DNA of 64,000 bases from NCBI RefSeq assembly GCF_040222955.1, contig NZ_JAVKCA010000013.1:128499-192498 (forward strand), written 5' to 3'. Below the pieces are notes generated by a model that saw only the letters and a program-made list of their open reading frames with translations, was not told where the DNA came from and searched no databases. Below are positions 16,619 through 24,032 of the stretch, piece by piece (position 1 is the first letter of the stretch; each line of letters starts with the position of its first letter). A program made the translations under genes and the position numbers. This stretch comes from Marinoscillum sp040222955 (GTDB taxonomy: Bacteria; Bacteroidota; Bacteroidia; Cytophagales; Cyclobacteriaceae).

Positions 16619-17146
16619 GTGCCCAACAACTATGACTCCATAGCCCGGAAGCTCCAGCAGCTCAATGACCGCCTCCCGATCCTCATCGGTAACGAGGTGG
16701 TCAACTTCGCGCTCGACAACTTCGAGAAGCAGGGATTTGATACCGGATCAGGGGTGCGCAAGTGGGATGAACGCGGCGGACGGAGTAACATAGATCCACG
16801 CCCCGGGGGTAAGATCCTCGTAGGCAAGCAGGGCGGCAGGCTGCGCCGTAGCATCCGGCGTACACGCACCACCAAGTCCAGTGTGACTGTAGGATCTGAC
16901 GAGCCTTACGCAGGCATACACAATGAAGGCGGCAGGATCACAGTAACGGTGACTCCCAGGAGCCGCCGGTTCTTTTGGGCTATGTACTACCAGACCGGGG
17001 AGGTTTACTGGAAATGGATGGCACTGACCAAAAAGAAAATGATGACCATCAAGATGCCCGAGCGGCGGTTTCTCGGAAACTCCAAAGCACTGGAGCGCAG
17101 GATCATCAAACTCATAGAGCGCGAGCTACAGAAGTGTTTCACCTAA
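16619..17146 (+). CDS. virion morphogenesis protein, Mu gpG-like (gp31)
   Basis: This encodes 175 residues. The start is a GTG at 16619, 8 bp after the portal-MuF stop; no ATG in this frame fits. The conserved features of the Mu gpG / phage tail-completion S family are present: an N-terminal helix (YDSIARKLQQLNDRLPILIG), RKWDERGG, then KILVGKQGGRLRRSIR followed by a beta-rich core (SVTVGSDEPYAGIHNEGG), and a C-terminal PERRFLGNS. This family acts in head-tail joining. The gene is followed by a 50-bp spacer full of CCTAAAA-like repeats. Confidence 0.82.
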   Translation: MPNNYDSIARKLQQLNDRLPILIGNEVVNFALDNFEKQGFDTGSGVRKWDERGGRSNIDPRPGGKILVGKQGGRLRRSIRRTRTTKSSVTVGSDEPYAGIHNEGGRITVTVTPRSRRFFWAMYYQTGEVYWKWMALTKKKMMTIKMPERRFLGNSKALERRIIKLIERELQKCFT

Positions 17147-17147
17147 G

Positions 17148-17196
17148 AAACCTTAAAACCCAGAACCTAAAACCTAAAACCTAGAACCAAAGAACC
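17148..17196. repeat. CCTAAAAC-type microrepeat spacer
   Basis: The spacer before the next gene consists largely of imperfect copies of a 7-9-bp unit (CCTTAAAAC, CAGAACCTAAAAC, CTAAAACC). A related string (about 16590-16618) precedes the gpG-like gene. No hairpin or promoter box is seen. Confidence 0.6.
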
Positions 17197-17622
17197 ATGA
17201 CCACAATATTCAACGCCATAGAGGCACTATTTGCAGATCAGGACACCAAGGATCTATTCATTGCTGAAGGGCTCACACCGCCCGAGCGTGTCATTGTTTA
17301 CAACCGTGAGTATGAAGAGGAGGAGGCCGATCACATGCCCCCCCGGCCATACCTGAGCATACAGTTCGACCGGCATGAGTGGGCGCATGAGGACGGGGTG
17401 AAACAAGCCGATATCCCGGTCATTGTACACGTGGTGCAGGATGTGATCAGCTTTGAAGAAAAACAGGAGGATCTACTCCAGTACCCGGAGCTGGTGGTAA
17501 GTGTGCTGGATGAGCTGGCCATCAGCGGGGACGTACTGGAGCATCAAGAGAGTGACCCGGATCATGACAGCCGCCACTACTTTGTGAAGAAGGAGCGGTT
17601 TATGATTCTGGCGCGGAGGTAG
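17197..17622 (+). CDS. tail completion / head-tail joining protein (Mu gp37 position)
   Basis: This encodes 141 residues. It is an acidic alpha/beta protein (FNAIEALFADQDTKDLFIAE, then PRPYLSIQFDRHEW, IPVIVHVVQDVISF) resembling small tail-terminator or minor tail proteins that follow gpG in Mu-like phages. It is the last gene of the rightward block. Downstream, a gene on the other strand converges after 27 bp, without an obvious terminator between them. The assignment is from order and fold impression only. Confidence 0.55.
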   Translation: MTTIFNAIEALFADQDTKDLFIAEGLTPPERVIVYNREYEEEEADHMPPRPYLSIQFDRHEWAHEDGVKQADIPVIVHVVQDVISFEEKQEDLLQYPELVVSVLDELAISGDVLEHQESDPDHDSRHYFVKKERFMILARR

Positions 17623-17649
17623 GCATGGCGGCGATATAGCTGGCCAGGA

Positions 17650-17883
17650 TCACACAAAATCGGTGTATGGTTCATCGGTTTCGAAATCTACATTTTGCTC
17701 AAACCAGTGTTCACTTACACACTCAATTTGTAATTGATTTTCTCTGCAATATTCTAAGAATCTACCAAGGGTTTCGCCATCTTCTATTCTTGTTAGGCTT
17801 TCGCCACCACCACTAATTTTATGTGATTCGCAGCAAATTCTTTTTTCTTTGTTTATCAAGTAAGCATATTGTCCCATCGTCAA
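17650..17883 (-). CDS. small AT-rich orphan gene (moron candidate)
   Basis: This encodes 77 residues, or 75 if the second Met is used. It lies between the convergent late block and the terminator of the early operon, so it is transcribed separately. Its base composition is noticeably more AT-rich than its neighbours. The protein is small, acidic and unrecognised; it has a CC pair (RICCESHKISGGGES) and an acidic tail (FETDEPYTDFV). Such isolated genes in prophages are often lysogeny-expressed accessory genes (anti-phage, anti-CRISPR or toxin-immunity functions). No function can be given. Confidence 0.55.
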   Translation of the reverse strand: MTMGQYAYLINKEKRICCESHKISGGGESLTRIEDGETLGRFLEYCRENQLQIECVSEHWFEQNVDFETDEPYTDFV

Positions 17884-17939
17884 CTTTTTAAAGGTTAGTG
17901 CATCATGGTCGGGGCACGTATTTTATTTAAAACGTTAGT

Positions 17940-17968
17940 AAAAAAAGGGCTTCCCGTCTGGAAGCCCC
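17940..17968 (-). terminator. rho-independent terminator of the early operon
   Basis: On the minus strand, GGGCTTCC and GGAAGCCC pair across a 5-base loop, followed by seven T. It lies just after the last small gene of the early leftward operon. Confidence 0.85.
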
Positions 17969-18011
17969 CGGTGCATATTCCGGTAAACCACTCCCGGACT
18001 TGCATCCCAAA

Positions 18012-18173
18012 TCATTTAGAACCGCGAAACCACTTTTGCACATGATCTGCAAACTCCTTCAGGTCACGGCCATTAAACCGCTGGAAGGTCAGCTGCTCAG
18101 GCTTGGTCATCTTATCCTTGCCACTATCCCCGTAAAAGGCACTATACATATCGCAAAACTCCTTGTCAGTCAT
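18012..18173 (-). CDS. small helical protein, 53 aa
   Basis: The start overlaps the end of the methyltransferase gene by 8 bp and is preceded by a strong SD (AAAGGAGGTACCA then ATG). The product is a compact 53-aa helical protein (EFCDMYSAFYGDSGKDKMTK, then FNGRDLKEFADHVQKWFRG). It is the last gene before the early terminator. Function unknown. The SD and overlap make it very likely real. Confidence 0.72.
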   Translation of the reverse strand: MTDKEFCDMYSAFYGDSGKDKMTKPEQLTFQRFNGRDLKEFADHVQKWFRGSK

Positions 18174-19071
18174 TGGTACCTCCTTTGTTAAAGTATTTCA
18201 TCAATTGATTACCCGTCCATTCGCCCACCGGCACTGATACGGCATTGCCTATTTGCTTATATGCCTCCCTTGAGTCTGGAAGGATAAATGAGTCCGGGAA
18301 TCCCTGAAGACGTGCATATTCCCTCGGTGTAAATGGCCTCACACCAATCGGTGAAGCATCATCTTTAATCAATCGTGTAGAAAGATCTTTAGCGTAATGC
18401 GACACACAGGTCGGAGCCACAGCGTCTGGATCTTTAGGATCTACAATAATTGGCCTATCCCTGTAGCCTCCGTTGAGTCGCTTAACCAAATATTTTGGAA
18501 TGGTGTATCTGGGATCTCCTTCTATCAGGTCACTAAGCTTTACTCTGCTATGTCCATCTGGAGGCGTAATATGAAACCTTCTCTTCGTTCCTATGATGAT
18601 CAAGCGTTTCCTGACCTGTGGGAGCCACGTAAGGCTGTTGATTGGGCAAAACACGGTAATATAATAGTCAGGCAGTTGGGACATTGCCTCCATCACCACA
18701 GGAAACTTACGCATGCCTGGCACATTCTCCACCACGTAAGCCTCAGGCTGCTCCAAAGCCAAATGCCTGAGCGCATGTAAAAACAGCTCATCACCAGTTC
18801 TGGTGCCGTGTATATCAGCGATGGTCGAGTATTTGGTGCATGGGTAAGTAAAGACAGAAATATCCGTTCTTTCCTGATCCAGCACAGTCTGATTACAGAT
18901 GTCAACTTTCAGTATTCTATGGGAGAAATTCCTTGTCAGGGTGATGCAGGCCGCGTTATCAATTTCTAACGACTGGCGTACATCAATCCCGGCATAAGAT
19001 AATCCCAGATCCATTCCACCCATTCCCGAGAAGTATGATTTAGCCGTGGGCTTGTAGGTGTAATCATTCAT
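18166..19071 (-). CDS. DNA (cytosine-5) methyltransferase
   Basis: This encodes 301 residues. The C5-methyltransferase motifs are in order: FSGMGG at 14-19 (AdoMet), TYPCTKYS with catalytic Cys78, VVENVPG with Glu115, RKRLIIIG near 155-161, and QIGNAVSVPV near 273-282. The target-recognition region between motifs VIII and IX is short, and the protein is smaller than most relatives. There is no cognate restriction gene beside it, so it is an orphan phage enzyme. Protection of phage DNA from host restriction is the likely job. The start has a strong SD (AAGGAGGTGCATC then ATG) inside the end of the upstream gene. Confidence 0.93.
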   Translation of the reverse strand: MNDYTYKPTAKSYFSGMGGMDLGLSYAGIDVRQSLEIDNAACITLTRNFSHRILKVDICNQTVLDQERTDISVFTYPCTKYSTIADIHGTRTGDELFLHALRHLALEQPEAYVVENVPGMRKFPVVMEAMSQLPDYYITVFCPINSLTWLPQVRKRLIIIGTKRRFHITPPDGHSRVKLSDLIEGDPRYTIPKYLVKRLNGGYRDRPIIVDPKDPDAVAPTCVSHYAKDLSTRLIKDDASPIGVRPFTPREYARLQGFPDSFILPDSREAYKQIGNAVSVPVGEWTGNQLMKYFNKGGTND

Positions 19072-19282
19072 GATGCACCTCCTTCAGTGCCTTACCTCTA
19101 CTTTCGTAAGGGCATACATGCGCAAAGCAGCCACAATCGCTTCTATCCGTTGGATTGTAGTTATGCACAGGACAACACTCTGATACCAGTCTAACACCTA
19201 TTTCCGGTGAATCCTCAACTGAGGGATTGAACTGACAACAGCAACCCGGTTCGTGTTCTAACTCCATACTTCGCTCAACCAT
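19064..19282 (-). CDS. small Cys-rich protein
   Basis: This encodes 72 residues with nine cysteines, including CCC, CC and CGC clusters and a CPVH motif (GCCCQFNPS, SECCPVHNY, SDCGCFAHVCPY). It likely binds zinc or an iron-sulfur cluster. It overlaps the neighbours on both sides by 8 bp and carries the next gene's SD in its last codons (KEVHHE end). It may be a small regulator or adaptor for the methyltransferase that follows. Function unknown. Confidence 0.65.
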   Translation of the reverse strand: MVERSMELEHEPGCCCQFNPSVEDSPEIGVRLVSECCPVHNYNPTDRSDCGCFAHVCPYESRGKALKEVHHE

Positions 19283-19784
19283 GATGCACCTCCTTCAGTA
19301 GATCAGCATTGATACGCTCAGTCATCCACGCATCCAGCGGATAATCAGGGTTCATGTATTTACCCTCCTGTATACGGTTCTGCATCTCCTTTTTGCTCAT
19401 AGGTAGTATCTTCAGTCTCGACTTTATCCCAAAGAGGGGTAAAACCCCTTCATGATTAAATACTTCAAAGAAAAGATGCCGCTGTATTTCCTCAGCAAAC
19501 GCATGGGAAATGCTTTTTTTTACGTGAGTACTGATGAACTCAAAACCCCTATGCTCAATCTCCATTCTGGATACTTTAAGCATATTCGACTCAAGATTCA
19601 AAGGTTCCACCTTCTGATCAAAGCGTTTGTCCCAGTAGGCGTTTCGCTCATTTATCAGCTTGACTATCTGACTGTCCTTAGCAGCCATCACTGCCCTGAA
19701 GGCCTCATAAATAGCCACCATGCCCAGCGCCGCCACAAACACACTCACCACCAGCAACCGAATAACAAAGTCCAGCTCAACCAT
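19275..19784 (-). CDS. membrane-anchored protein of unknown function
   Basis: This encodes 169 residues from the ATG at 19784, which overlaps the previous gene's stop region and has an SD (AAAAGGAGGTACATC). An in-frame start farther upstream would run into the preceding gene. One N-terminal membrane helix (VIRLLVVSVFVAALGMVAIY) is followed by a soluble helical domain (SQIVKLINERNAYWDKRFDQ, then HAFAEEIQRHLFFEVF). The topology suggests a protein tethered to the inner membrane with its domain in the cytoplasm or periplasm. No family is recognised; a superinfection-exclusion role is one possibility. Confidence 0.6.
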   Translation of the reverse strand: MVELDFVIRLLVVSVFVAALGMVAIYEAFRAVMAAKDSQIVKLINERNAYWDKRFDQKVEPLNLESNMLKVSRMEIEHRGFEFISTHVKKSISHAFAEEIQRHLFFEVFNHEGVLPLFGIKSRLKILPMSKKEMQNRIQEGKYMNPDYPLDAWMTERINADLLKEVHHG

Positions 19785-20403
19785 GATGTACCTCCTTTTC
19801 TGCAAAATAGATGTAACCCGCACCGGACTGTTTCTTTTCAAAGCCCAGCCCCATCAGGTGCTTTTCATAGACCGGGCGGGTCTTATCATCCAGGCTCATC
19901 CAAAAATCACGATCCCAGCCCTGGGGAAACTTAGGCGCGCGCTGATCCGGGAAGCCGTTCATGGCAAAGTCCTTGGTGACATTTATCCGCTGGATGTAGT
20001 TTTCTATCGTGAATACGTACACACCAGGAGACTCAAAGAAGGTGGCCAGCAGCTTCTTGTTTACCGGCACGTTTTTAATATTCGCCTTCTCTTTGTCTGA
20101 CGAATTGTAGGCCATACCCCGGTAATGCTTAAATGCCATGCCGAAAAGGATAATCTTATCCTGCTGGGTTTTGGCCTCCTCCAGCTCCTTCCTGCTCACC
20201 TCATGCATCTGGTGGCGTACGAAAAAGCAGTTGTAATCCTTCAGCTTCTTTTCCTCAGAGGGGAGCCCCTCCAGAAACTTCGACTGGATATAGCCGGGGA
20301 CACCCTTATCGGGTAGCTGGATCATCCACAGGGCATGATCCCTAAAGGCCAGGTATACATGATACCCGACAAATGATAGTTTGTAAGTGTTCAGATCAGT
20401 CAT
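19777..20403 (-). CDS. hypothetical phage protein, 208 aa
   Basis: This encodes 208 residues, a soluble alpha/beta protein with many aromatics (YKLSFVGYHVYLAFRDHALW, YNCFFVRHQMHEV, GWDRDFWMSLDDK). It contains no motif I can name. It is located between the 88-aa gene and the membrane-anchored gene in the early operon, and its last codons (KEVHHG) carry the SD of the next gene. A function in host takeover is plausible by position only. Confidence 0.55.
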   Translation of the reverse strand: MTDLNTYKLSFVGYHVYLAFRDHALWMIQLPDKGVPGYIQSKFLEGLPSEEKKLKDYNCFFVRHQMHEVSRKELEEAKTQQDKIILFGMAFKHYRGMAYNSSDKEKANIKNVPVNKKLLATFFESPGVYVFTIENYIQRINVTKDFAMNGFPDQRAPKFPQGWDRDFWMSLDDKTRPVYEKHLMGLGFEKKQSGAGYIYFAEKEVHHG

Positions 20404-20415
20404 AATTTTTTGTTA

Positions 20416-20682
20416 TCAGTAGTTGTCAATCACGTGGTGGTAGATCACAGAGGCCTGATCAGCGTCAAAGGCCTCCAGATGCAGATCCGTAGCCACCAGT
20501 ATCTTATAGATATAGTTGGGTGATATAAAGTAGTTGGTGTGAATAAACTTGCGGCACCAATCAGCCGTATGGCTTTTCTCCTTGCGGAGGTAGTTCCACA
20601 CCAGCATGATTTCCTGATTGCGCCTGAGGAGCGTTTCGTTATCCCAGGTTGATGCGCTTCGTTCCTTGTATTGATTAGCCAC
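20416..20682 (-). CDS. hypothetical phage protein, 88 aa
   Basis: This is an 88-residue helical basic protein (TWDNETLLRRNQEIMLVWNY, then FISPNYIYKILVATDLHLE). In Mu-like phages the gene after GemA is often the Mor/C-type late activator, and this protein has a possible C-terminal helix-turn-helix, but the similarity is weak. It overlaps the upstream GemA-like gene by 8 bp. Regulatory role is a guess. Confidence 0.5.
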   Translation of the reverse strand: MANQYKERSASTWDNETLLRRNQEIMLVWNYLRKEKSHTADWCRKFIHTNYFISPNYIYKILVATDLHLEAFDADQASVIYHHVIDNY

Positions 20683-21154
20683 CGGTTTCCTTTTTAGTGA
20701 TGAGTTTTAGCTGCGACAGTGTGATTCTGAGTTCGTTCTTATCCATCTCCTCCATGGGCTTGCGCACTTTGCACCTATGGCTCATACACCACTCGTTCAC
20801 ATTGTGCTTATTGATCACTGAGGGGTGCCTGCCGGAGAGGTCACAGTTCTTGCGGGCGTTTCGGTGCCAGCCCAGGCGATAGCCCTGAGACAGCAGCGCC
20901 CGGCGCATAAGCTGTAGGGAGTCCTCCTCTGTTTTGCTCTCCAGGTGCTCTATCATCCGGGCGGCCTCCTCATCCAGGAGCTGCCTGGAGCTGGTAAAGC
21001 CGCGCGCACTGAAGGCGCTGCAAATGTCCGCCCGTGTCTCCTTATCATTCAGCCCAAGGCGGCCAAGGAGCATGTGAATGCGCCTCAGCTGGCCGGGCTT
21101 GATAAGTACCTCAGGGTCAGTCAGCATCTTGTGTGTTATCAGCTCCTGGTTCAT
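20675..21154 (-). CDS. GemA/gp16-like early protein
   Basis: This encodes 159 residues. QLRRIHMLLGRLGLNDKETR and the following SSRQLLDEEAARMIEHLE resemble the GemA (Mu gp16, DUF1018) family, in which a short helical domain precedes a region rich in Arg/Lys and His (GYRLGWHRNARKN). Mu GemA modulates host gene expression and gyrase-related functions. Its location between Gam-region genes and later early genes matches Mu. The C-terminal 60 residues look specific to this phage group. Confidence 0.6.
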   Translation of the reverse strand: MNQELITHKMLTDPEVLIKPGQLRRIHMLLGRLGLNDKETRADICSAFSARGFTSSRQLLDEEAARMIEHLESKTEEDSLQLMRRALLSQGYRLGWHRNARKNCDLSGRHPSVINKHNVNEWCMSHRCKVRKPMEEMDKNELRITLSQLKLITKKETGG

Positions 21155-21476
21155 CGGTAGTGGTTTTTAGTTTTACATGTACCCGGTACATATGCTGTAC
21201 AGCATCTATGCGGTATGGCTCCTTGCCATTGCGCTCGTAGGCTTTGGAAAACCCCGGCTTAGCTATGTCAGTGAGCAGGTGATCACACTCCAGGTGCTTC
21301 CTGCCGGAGGGTGACTTCACTATCACGGTTTCAAACTTCCGTGCTTTGTCCTCTTCGTACAGATCCGCCCGGTCTATCTTGGTCAGGGGAATGAAGAGGA
21401 TGCGCATAATACCAGCCTCGAGGAGTGCGTACTCCTCGGCTGATGGTGTTTTGAATTCAAAGGTTCCTTTTCTCAT
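21117..21476 (-). CDS. hypothetical phage protein, 119 aa
   Basis: This encodes 119 residues. It is alpha/beta with a basic DNA-binding-like middle (RKFETVIVKSPSGRKHLECD) and an acidic tail. The long overlap (38 bp) with the GemA-like gene is unusual, but the reading frame is open and starts near the previous gene's stop. No family recognised. Confidence 0.5.
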   Translation of the reverse strand: MRKGTFEFKTPSAEEYALLEAGIMRILFIPLTKIDRADLYEEDKARKFETVIVKSPSGRKHLECDHLLTDIAKPGFSKAYERNGKEPYRIDAVQHMYRVHVKLKTTTDEPGADNTQDAD

Positions 21477-21892
21477 AATATTACTTTGGTTACGATTGGG
21501 TAAAGGGTCATTCCTTCTAGCTCCTCAGGCTCGATGCCCAGCTTCACGGACACTGAGCTTTCGGATAGTTTACCTAGTGATTTCATCACTTTCACACTCA
21601 GGTCAGTATTGTTGAAGTACACAGACTTCACGATGGATCTCTTAGCTCCGTTGGACTCAGACAGGTCAAAGGCATTCGCGTCACTCTTGTCGGTGATTTT
21701 CAAATACCAGTTTTCAGGCTTATCCTCATCCTGTAGCAGTACCACCCGGTGAACACCCGGCTTCAGCTTCAGCTCACGGACAGCCCCGGCGCTTAAAAGG
21801 ATCTTACCGCCCTTCGCTGTGAAGCGAATGGACGGCTTTAGGCCCTTGCTGGCTACCATCAGGTTTTCTTTGTTATAGGCTTTCAGCTTCAT
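21473..21892 (-). CDS. hypothetical phage protein, 139 aa
   Basis: This encodes 139 residues, predominantly beta (SIRFTAKGGKILLSAGAV, HRVVLLQDEDKPENWYLKIT). The start follows a strong SD (GAGGAGGTGCGATC then ATG) and overlaps the Gam stop by 4 bp. The fold suggests a compact beta-barrel or sandwich nucleic-acid-binding protein. Function unknown. It lies between Gam and GemA, in the zone where Mu carries host-modifying genes. Confidence 0.55.
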   Translation of the reverse strand: MKLKAYNKENLMVASKGLKPSIRFTAKGGKILLSAGAVRELKLKPGVHRVVLLQDEDKPENWYLKITDKSDANAFDLSESNGAKRSIVKSVYFNNTDLSVKVMKSLGKLSESSVSVKLGIEPEELEGMTLYPIVTKVIL

Positions 21893-22416
21893 GATCGCAC
21901 CTCCTCTTCCTTTGGTTCCACAAAAAAGGTTTCCTGCTGGATCACTTCTATCCCGGCCAGATCCTTCAGTTGGTTCATGATCACTTTGTCTTCACGGCTC
22001 TCAATGATCTTGTCCTTATTGATCTCCACCTTCACGCGGATAAAGGCCTTGAGCCCTTCGTCCTTCAGCGTTTTCAGGATGGTGTCCCAGGTGACCTTTG
22101 AGGGCTTGGATACTTTGGGAGTGCCTGTGCGAAATCCAATGATGCCATGCGTCCAGTTAAGGCTTTTCTTCTTTTCGAATAGCGTGGATCTGTTCTCCTC
22201 AGCGTAGCGCTTCAGCAGTTCCAGGTTATGGTCATAGTCCACTCTGGTTTTCTCTATCCTGAGAGTAAACTTCTCGCGGATTTTCTGCACCTCCAGCTCC
22301 ATTTCGGCTTCTATGCCCTTCAGTCTGCTGGAGGCCTCAGCAAAAGCCTTCATTGATTCGTGCGCCTCAGCTTCTGAGGGCGCGACTGTTACTAGTTTTT
22401 TAGCTCTTTGTGCCAT
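21889..22416 (-). CDS. Mu Gam-like host-nuclease inhibitor
   Basis: This encodes 175 residues. It matches the Mu Gam family: a long N-terminal helix pair (AHESMKAFAEASSRLKGIEA, IREKFTLRIEKTRVDYDHN), then LFEKKKSLNWTHGIIGFRTG and a C-terminal beta element (FIRVKVEINKDKI). Mu Gam binds double-stranded DNA ends as a Ku-like dimer and shields phage DNA from RecBCD-type exonucleases. Location in the early operon downstream of transposase and MuB fits. Length and motifs look complete. Confidence 0.87.
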   Translation of the reverse strand: MAQRAKKLVTVAPSEAEAHESMKAFAEASSRLKGIEAEMELEVQKIREKFTLRIEKTRVDYDHNLELLKRYAEENRSTLFEKKKSLNWTHGIIGFRTGTPKVSKPSKVTWDTILKTLKDEGLKAFIRVKVEINKDKIIESREDKVIMNQLKDLAGIEVIQQETFFVEPKEEEVRS

Positions 22417-22437
22417 AATTAGAATATTGATAATTGG

Positions 22438-22755
22438 TTACAAAATGTGTTGATGCTTTAGAGTTCGGAAAATGCAAATGGGGTCAATGACTTGATCCGA
22501 GGTAACCTTCCGTTTCAAAAGACTGGTAAGGCTTTCTGATTCGCCCCATACCGCTATTTCGCTTTTATCACCAACCAGATCACAAAATCCGGCGGAAAGA
22601 AGAAGGCTTCCGGGTATCGATTTGGATGCCCCTAGCCATATATCTGAATGATTAAACAGCCCATTAAACAGGATTGCGCGAGGCTCCAAGTTTGGCGGCT
22701 TTACAATAATGTATTTTAGATCTCTCATAGTTTTAAATTGGTATGATGTGGCCAT
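22438..22755 (-). CDS. hypothetical phage protein, 105 aa
   Basis: This encodes 105 residues, or 96 if the second Met (MRDLKYIIV) is the start. It is a mixed alpha/beta protein (GLFNHSDIWLGASKSI, GSLLLSAGFCDLVGDKSEI, WGESESLTSLLKRK). No function is recognised. It lies 21 bp before gam and is read in the same direction. The first start lacks an SD, so the shorter form is possible. Confidence 0.5.
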   Translation of the reverse strand: MATSYQFKTMRDLKYIIVKPPNLEPRAILFNGLFNHSDIWLGASKSIPGSLLLSAGFCDLVGDKSEIAVWGESESLTSLLKRKVTSDQVIDPICIFRTLKHQHIL

Positions 22756-22825
22756 GGCCTTAGAGTGTCCCGTAGCAGGGGAAAAATGCTAAAACCCCGC
22801 CATGCACTCGCCCGGTGGTAATGCT

Positions 22826-23116
22826 TCACCTTATTTGCTTTTTGTTATTCCTCACAGTCACCCCATCGTGGTGTTTACTCTTATGCACCATATCACGGCG
22901 GATATGCTCCAGGTGCCTGATCAGCTTATCCAGCTTGTGTACATTAGTGAGGCTCACCACAAAGGCGATATGCCCCGGGATGTGCTGGCTCTGCATGATC
23001 TTCTCTGGAGAGTTCCACCATGCCACCACGGCAAACTTTCGGCTAAACAGCACGATGAAGAGTGCCACTACTCTGCGCCCCTGAGCGCGAAACCAGATTT
23101 TTGCGGATAGATTCAT
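22826..23116 (-). CDS. small membrane protein, 96 aa
   Basis: This encodes 96 residues. Its ATG overlaps the upstream stop by 4 bp (ATGA), so it is almost surely translated. The N-terminal half is hydrophobic with one probable membrane segment (RVVALFIVLFSRKFAVVAWW), and the C-terminal half is basic and His-rich (LIRHLEHIRRDMVHKSKHH). Function unknown; small membrane proteins of phage early operons often block superinfection or modify the envelope. Confidence 0.55.
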   Translation of the reverse strand: MNLSAKIWFRAQGRRVVALFIVLFSRKFAVVAWWNSPEKIMQSQHIPGHIAFVVSLTNVHKLDKLIRHLEHIRRDMVHKSKHHDGVTVRNNKKQIR

Positions 23117-23550
23117 TTTACAAGGGTTTTTATGAGTTGGTGATAAGTCAGATGCACGAGCTGTTCATCTATGTAGTAGTTCTCCCTGGAGGCCTCGTGG
23201 TAGTCCTTCCAGTAGGCGAGTCTGCGCTCTTCGGATTCGGCGTTCACCTGTACACGATCGCGCATCTCCAGATAGTGCGTAGACTGGCGCACATCAAACC
23301 GGAGATTGCTCACATAGAGCTCATCCACCCGTAGCCATTGGTTACTCCACCAGTTCCAAAACTGTGAGGTCTTAGGCATCACCTCCAGGCCGTAGGCATC
23401 CACGCCCATGACTTTCTCCAGAAACTCATAGGCCGTCTCAAACCTGATGGTGTTCAGCTCCTCCCAGCTCAGGCCGGTAAGGGCGCAGATCTCAGCGTCC
23501 ATTCGCAAAATGGCCGCCTCTATCTGGGTCAGTGTTTTCGTTTTGCTCAT
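23113..23550 (-). CDS. hypothetical phage protein, 145 aa
   Basis: This encodes 145 residues, helical and rich in Trp/Tyr (SQFWNWWSNQWLRVDELY, RRLAYWKDYHEASRENYYID). The start overlaps the upstream stop by one base. Sequences like this often sit beside ASCH-type genes in Bacteroidota phages, but no domain can be named. It is part of the uninterrupted early operon. Confidence 0.5.
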   Translation of the reverse strand: MSKTKTLTQIEAAILRMDAEICALTGLSWEELNTIRFETAYEFLEKVMGVDAYGLEVMPKTSQFWNWWSNQWLRVDELYVSNLRFDVRQSTHYLEMRDRVQVNAESEERRLAYWKDYHEASRENYYIDEQLVHLTYHQLIKTLVK

Positions 23551-24032
23551 CAGTATTTTAGGTTAGTCCAGTGAATGATATAGCCTGAGAAACCTTCATT
23601 AAAATAGATGGCGAACTCAGCGAAATTTGAAAAACCATCGTTCCATGCAAGTTTTTGCATTTCTGCAAATGAGAGCTTTCGACCATCTATTTTAACAACA
23701 GTCTCGCCAAGGTAGAATCCGGGCGTTATTTCAATTTCCTGCTTGGATTTACAAGTAGTGATCGGAGCAAACTGGTAGCGGTGTGGTGTGCGGTTACCCA
23801 CCACAAAGTGGATGTCCATGCCTGCCCTCCATCGATCTTTTTTATCTTCTCTGATAGTATGATACTTTGGTTTTTCCATCGCACAGAACCATGGGTAATT
23901 AGGAAAAGTCTCAAAGAAAATCTGACGTTGAACTACATAAGTCATGTATGGCATGGAAGCCAATATCTTCTCAGGAAAGTGAGTAGGCACCTTTTTTGCC
24001 TTATCAAAGTATAGTAGGAATCCTAGTGTCAT
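23550..24032 (-). CDS. ASCH-like small domain protein
   Basis: This encodes 160 residues. The central KYHTIREDKKDRWRAGMDIH resembles the core of ASCH/PUA-like domains (K-x-x-T-I-R, then a hydrophobic strand), which bind nucleic acids or nucleotides. The C-terminal half (KLAWNDGFSNFAEFAIYFNE) matches the helix that follows in related phage proteins. It overlaps the P-loop ATPase gene by 4 bp. Its role might be nucleotide or RNA binding during takeover; low certainty. Confidence 0.6.
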   Translation of the reverse strand: MTLGFLLYFDKAKKVPTHFPEKILASMPYMTYVVQRQIFFETFPNYPWFCAMEKPKYHTIREDKKDRWRAGMDIHFVVGNRTPHRYQFAPITTCKSKQEIEITPGFYLGETVVKIDGRKLSFAEMQKLAWNDGFSNFAEFAIYFNEGFSGYIIHWTNLKY

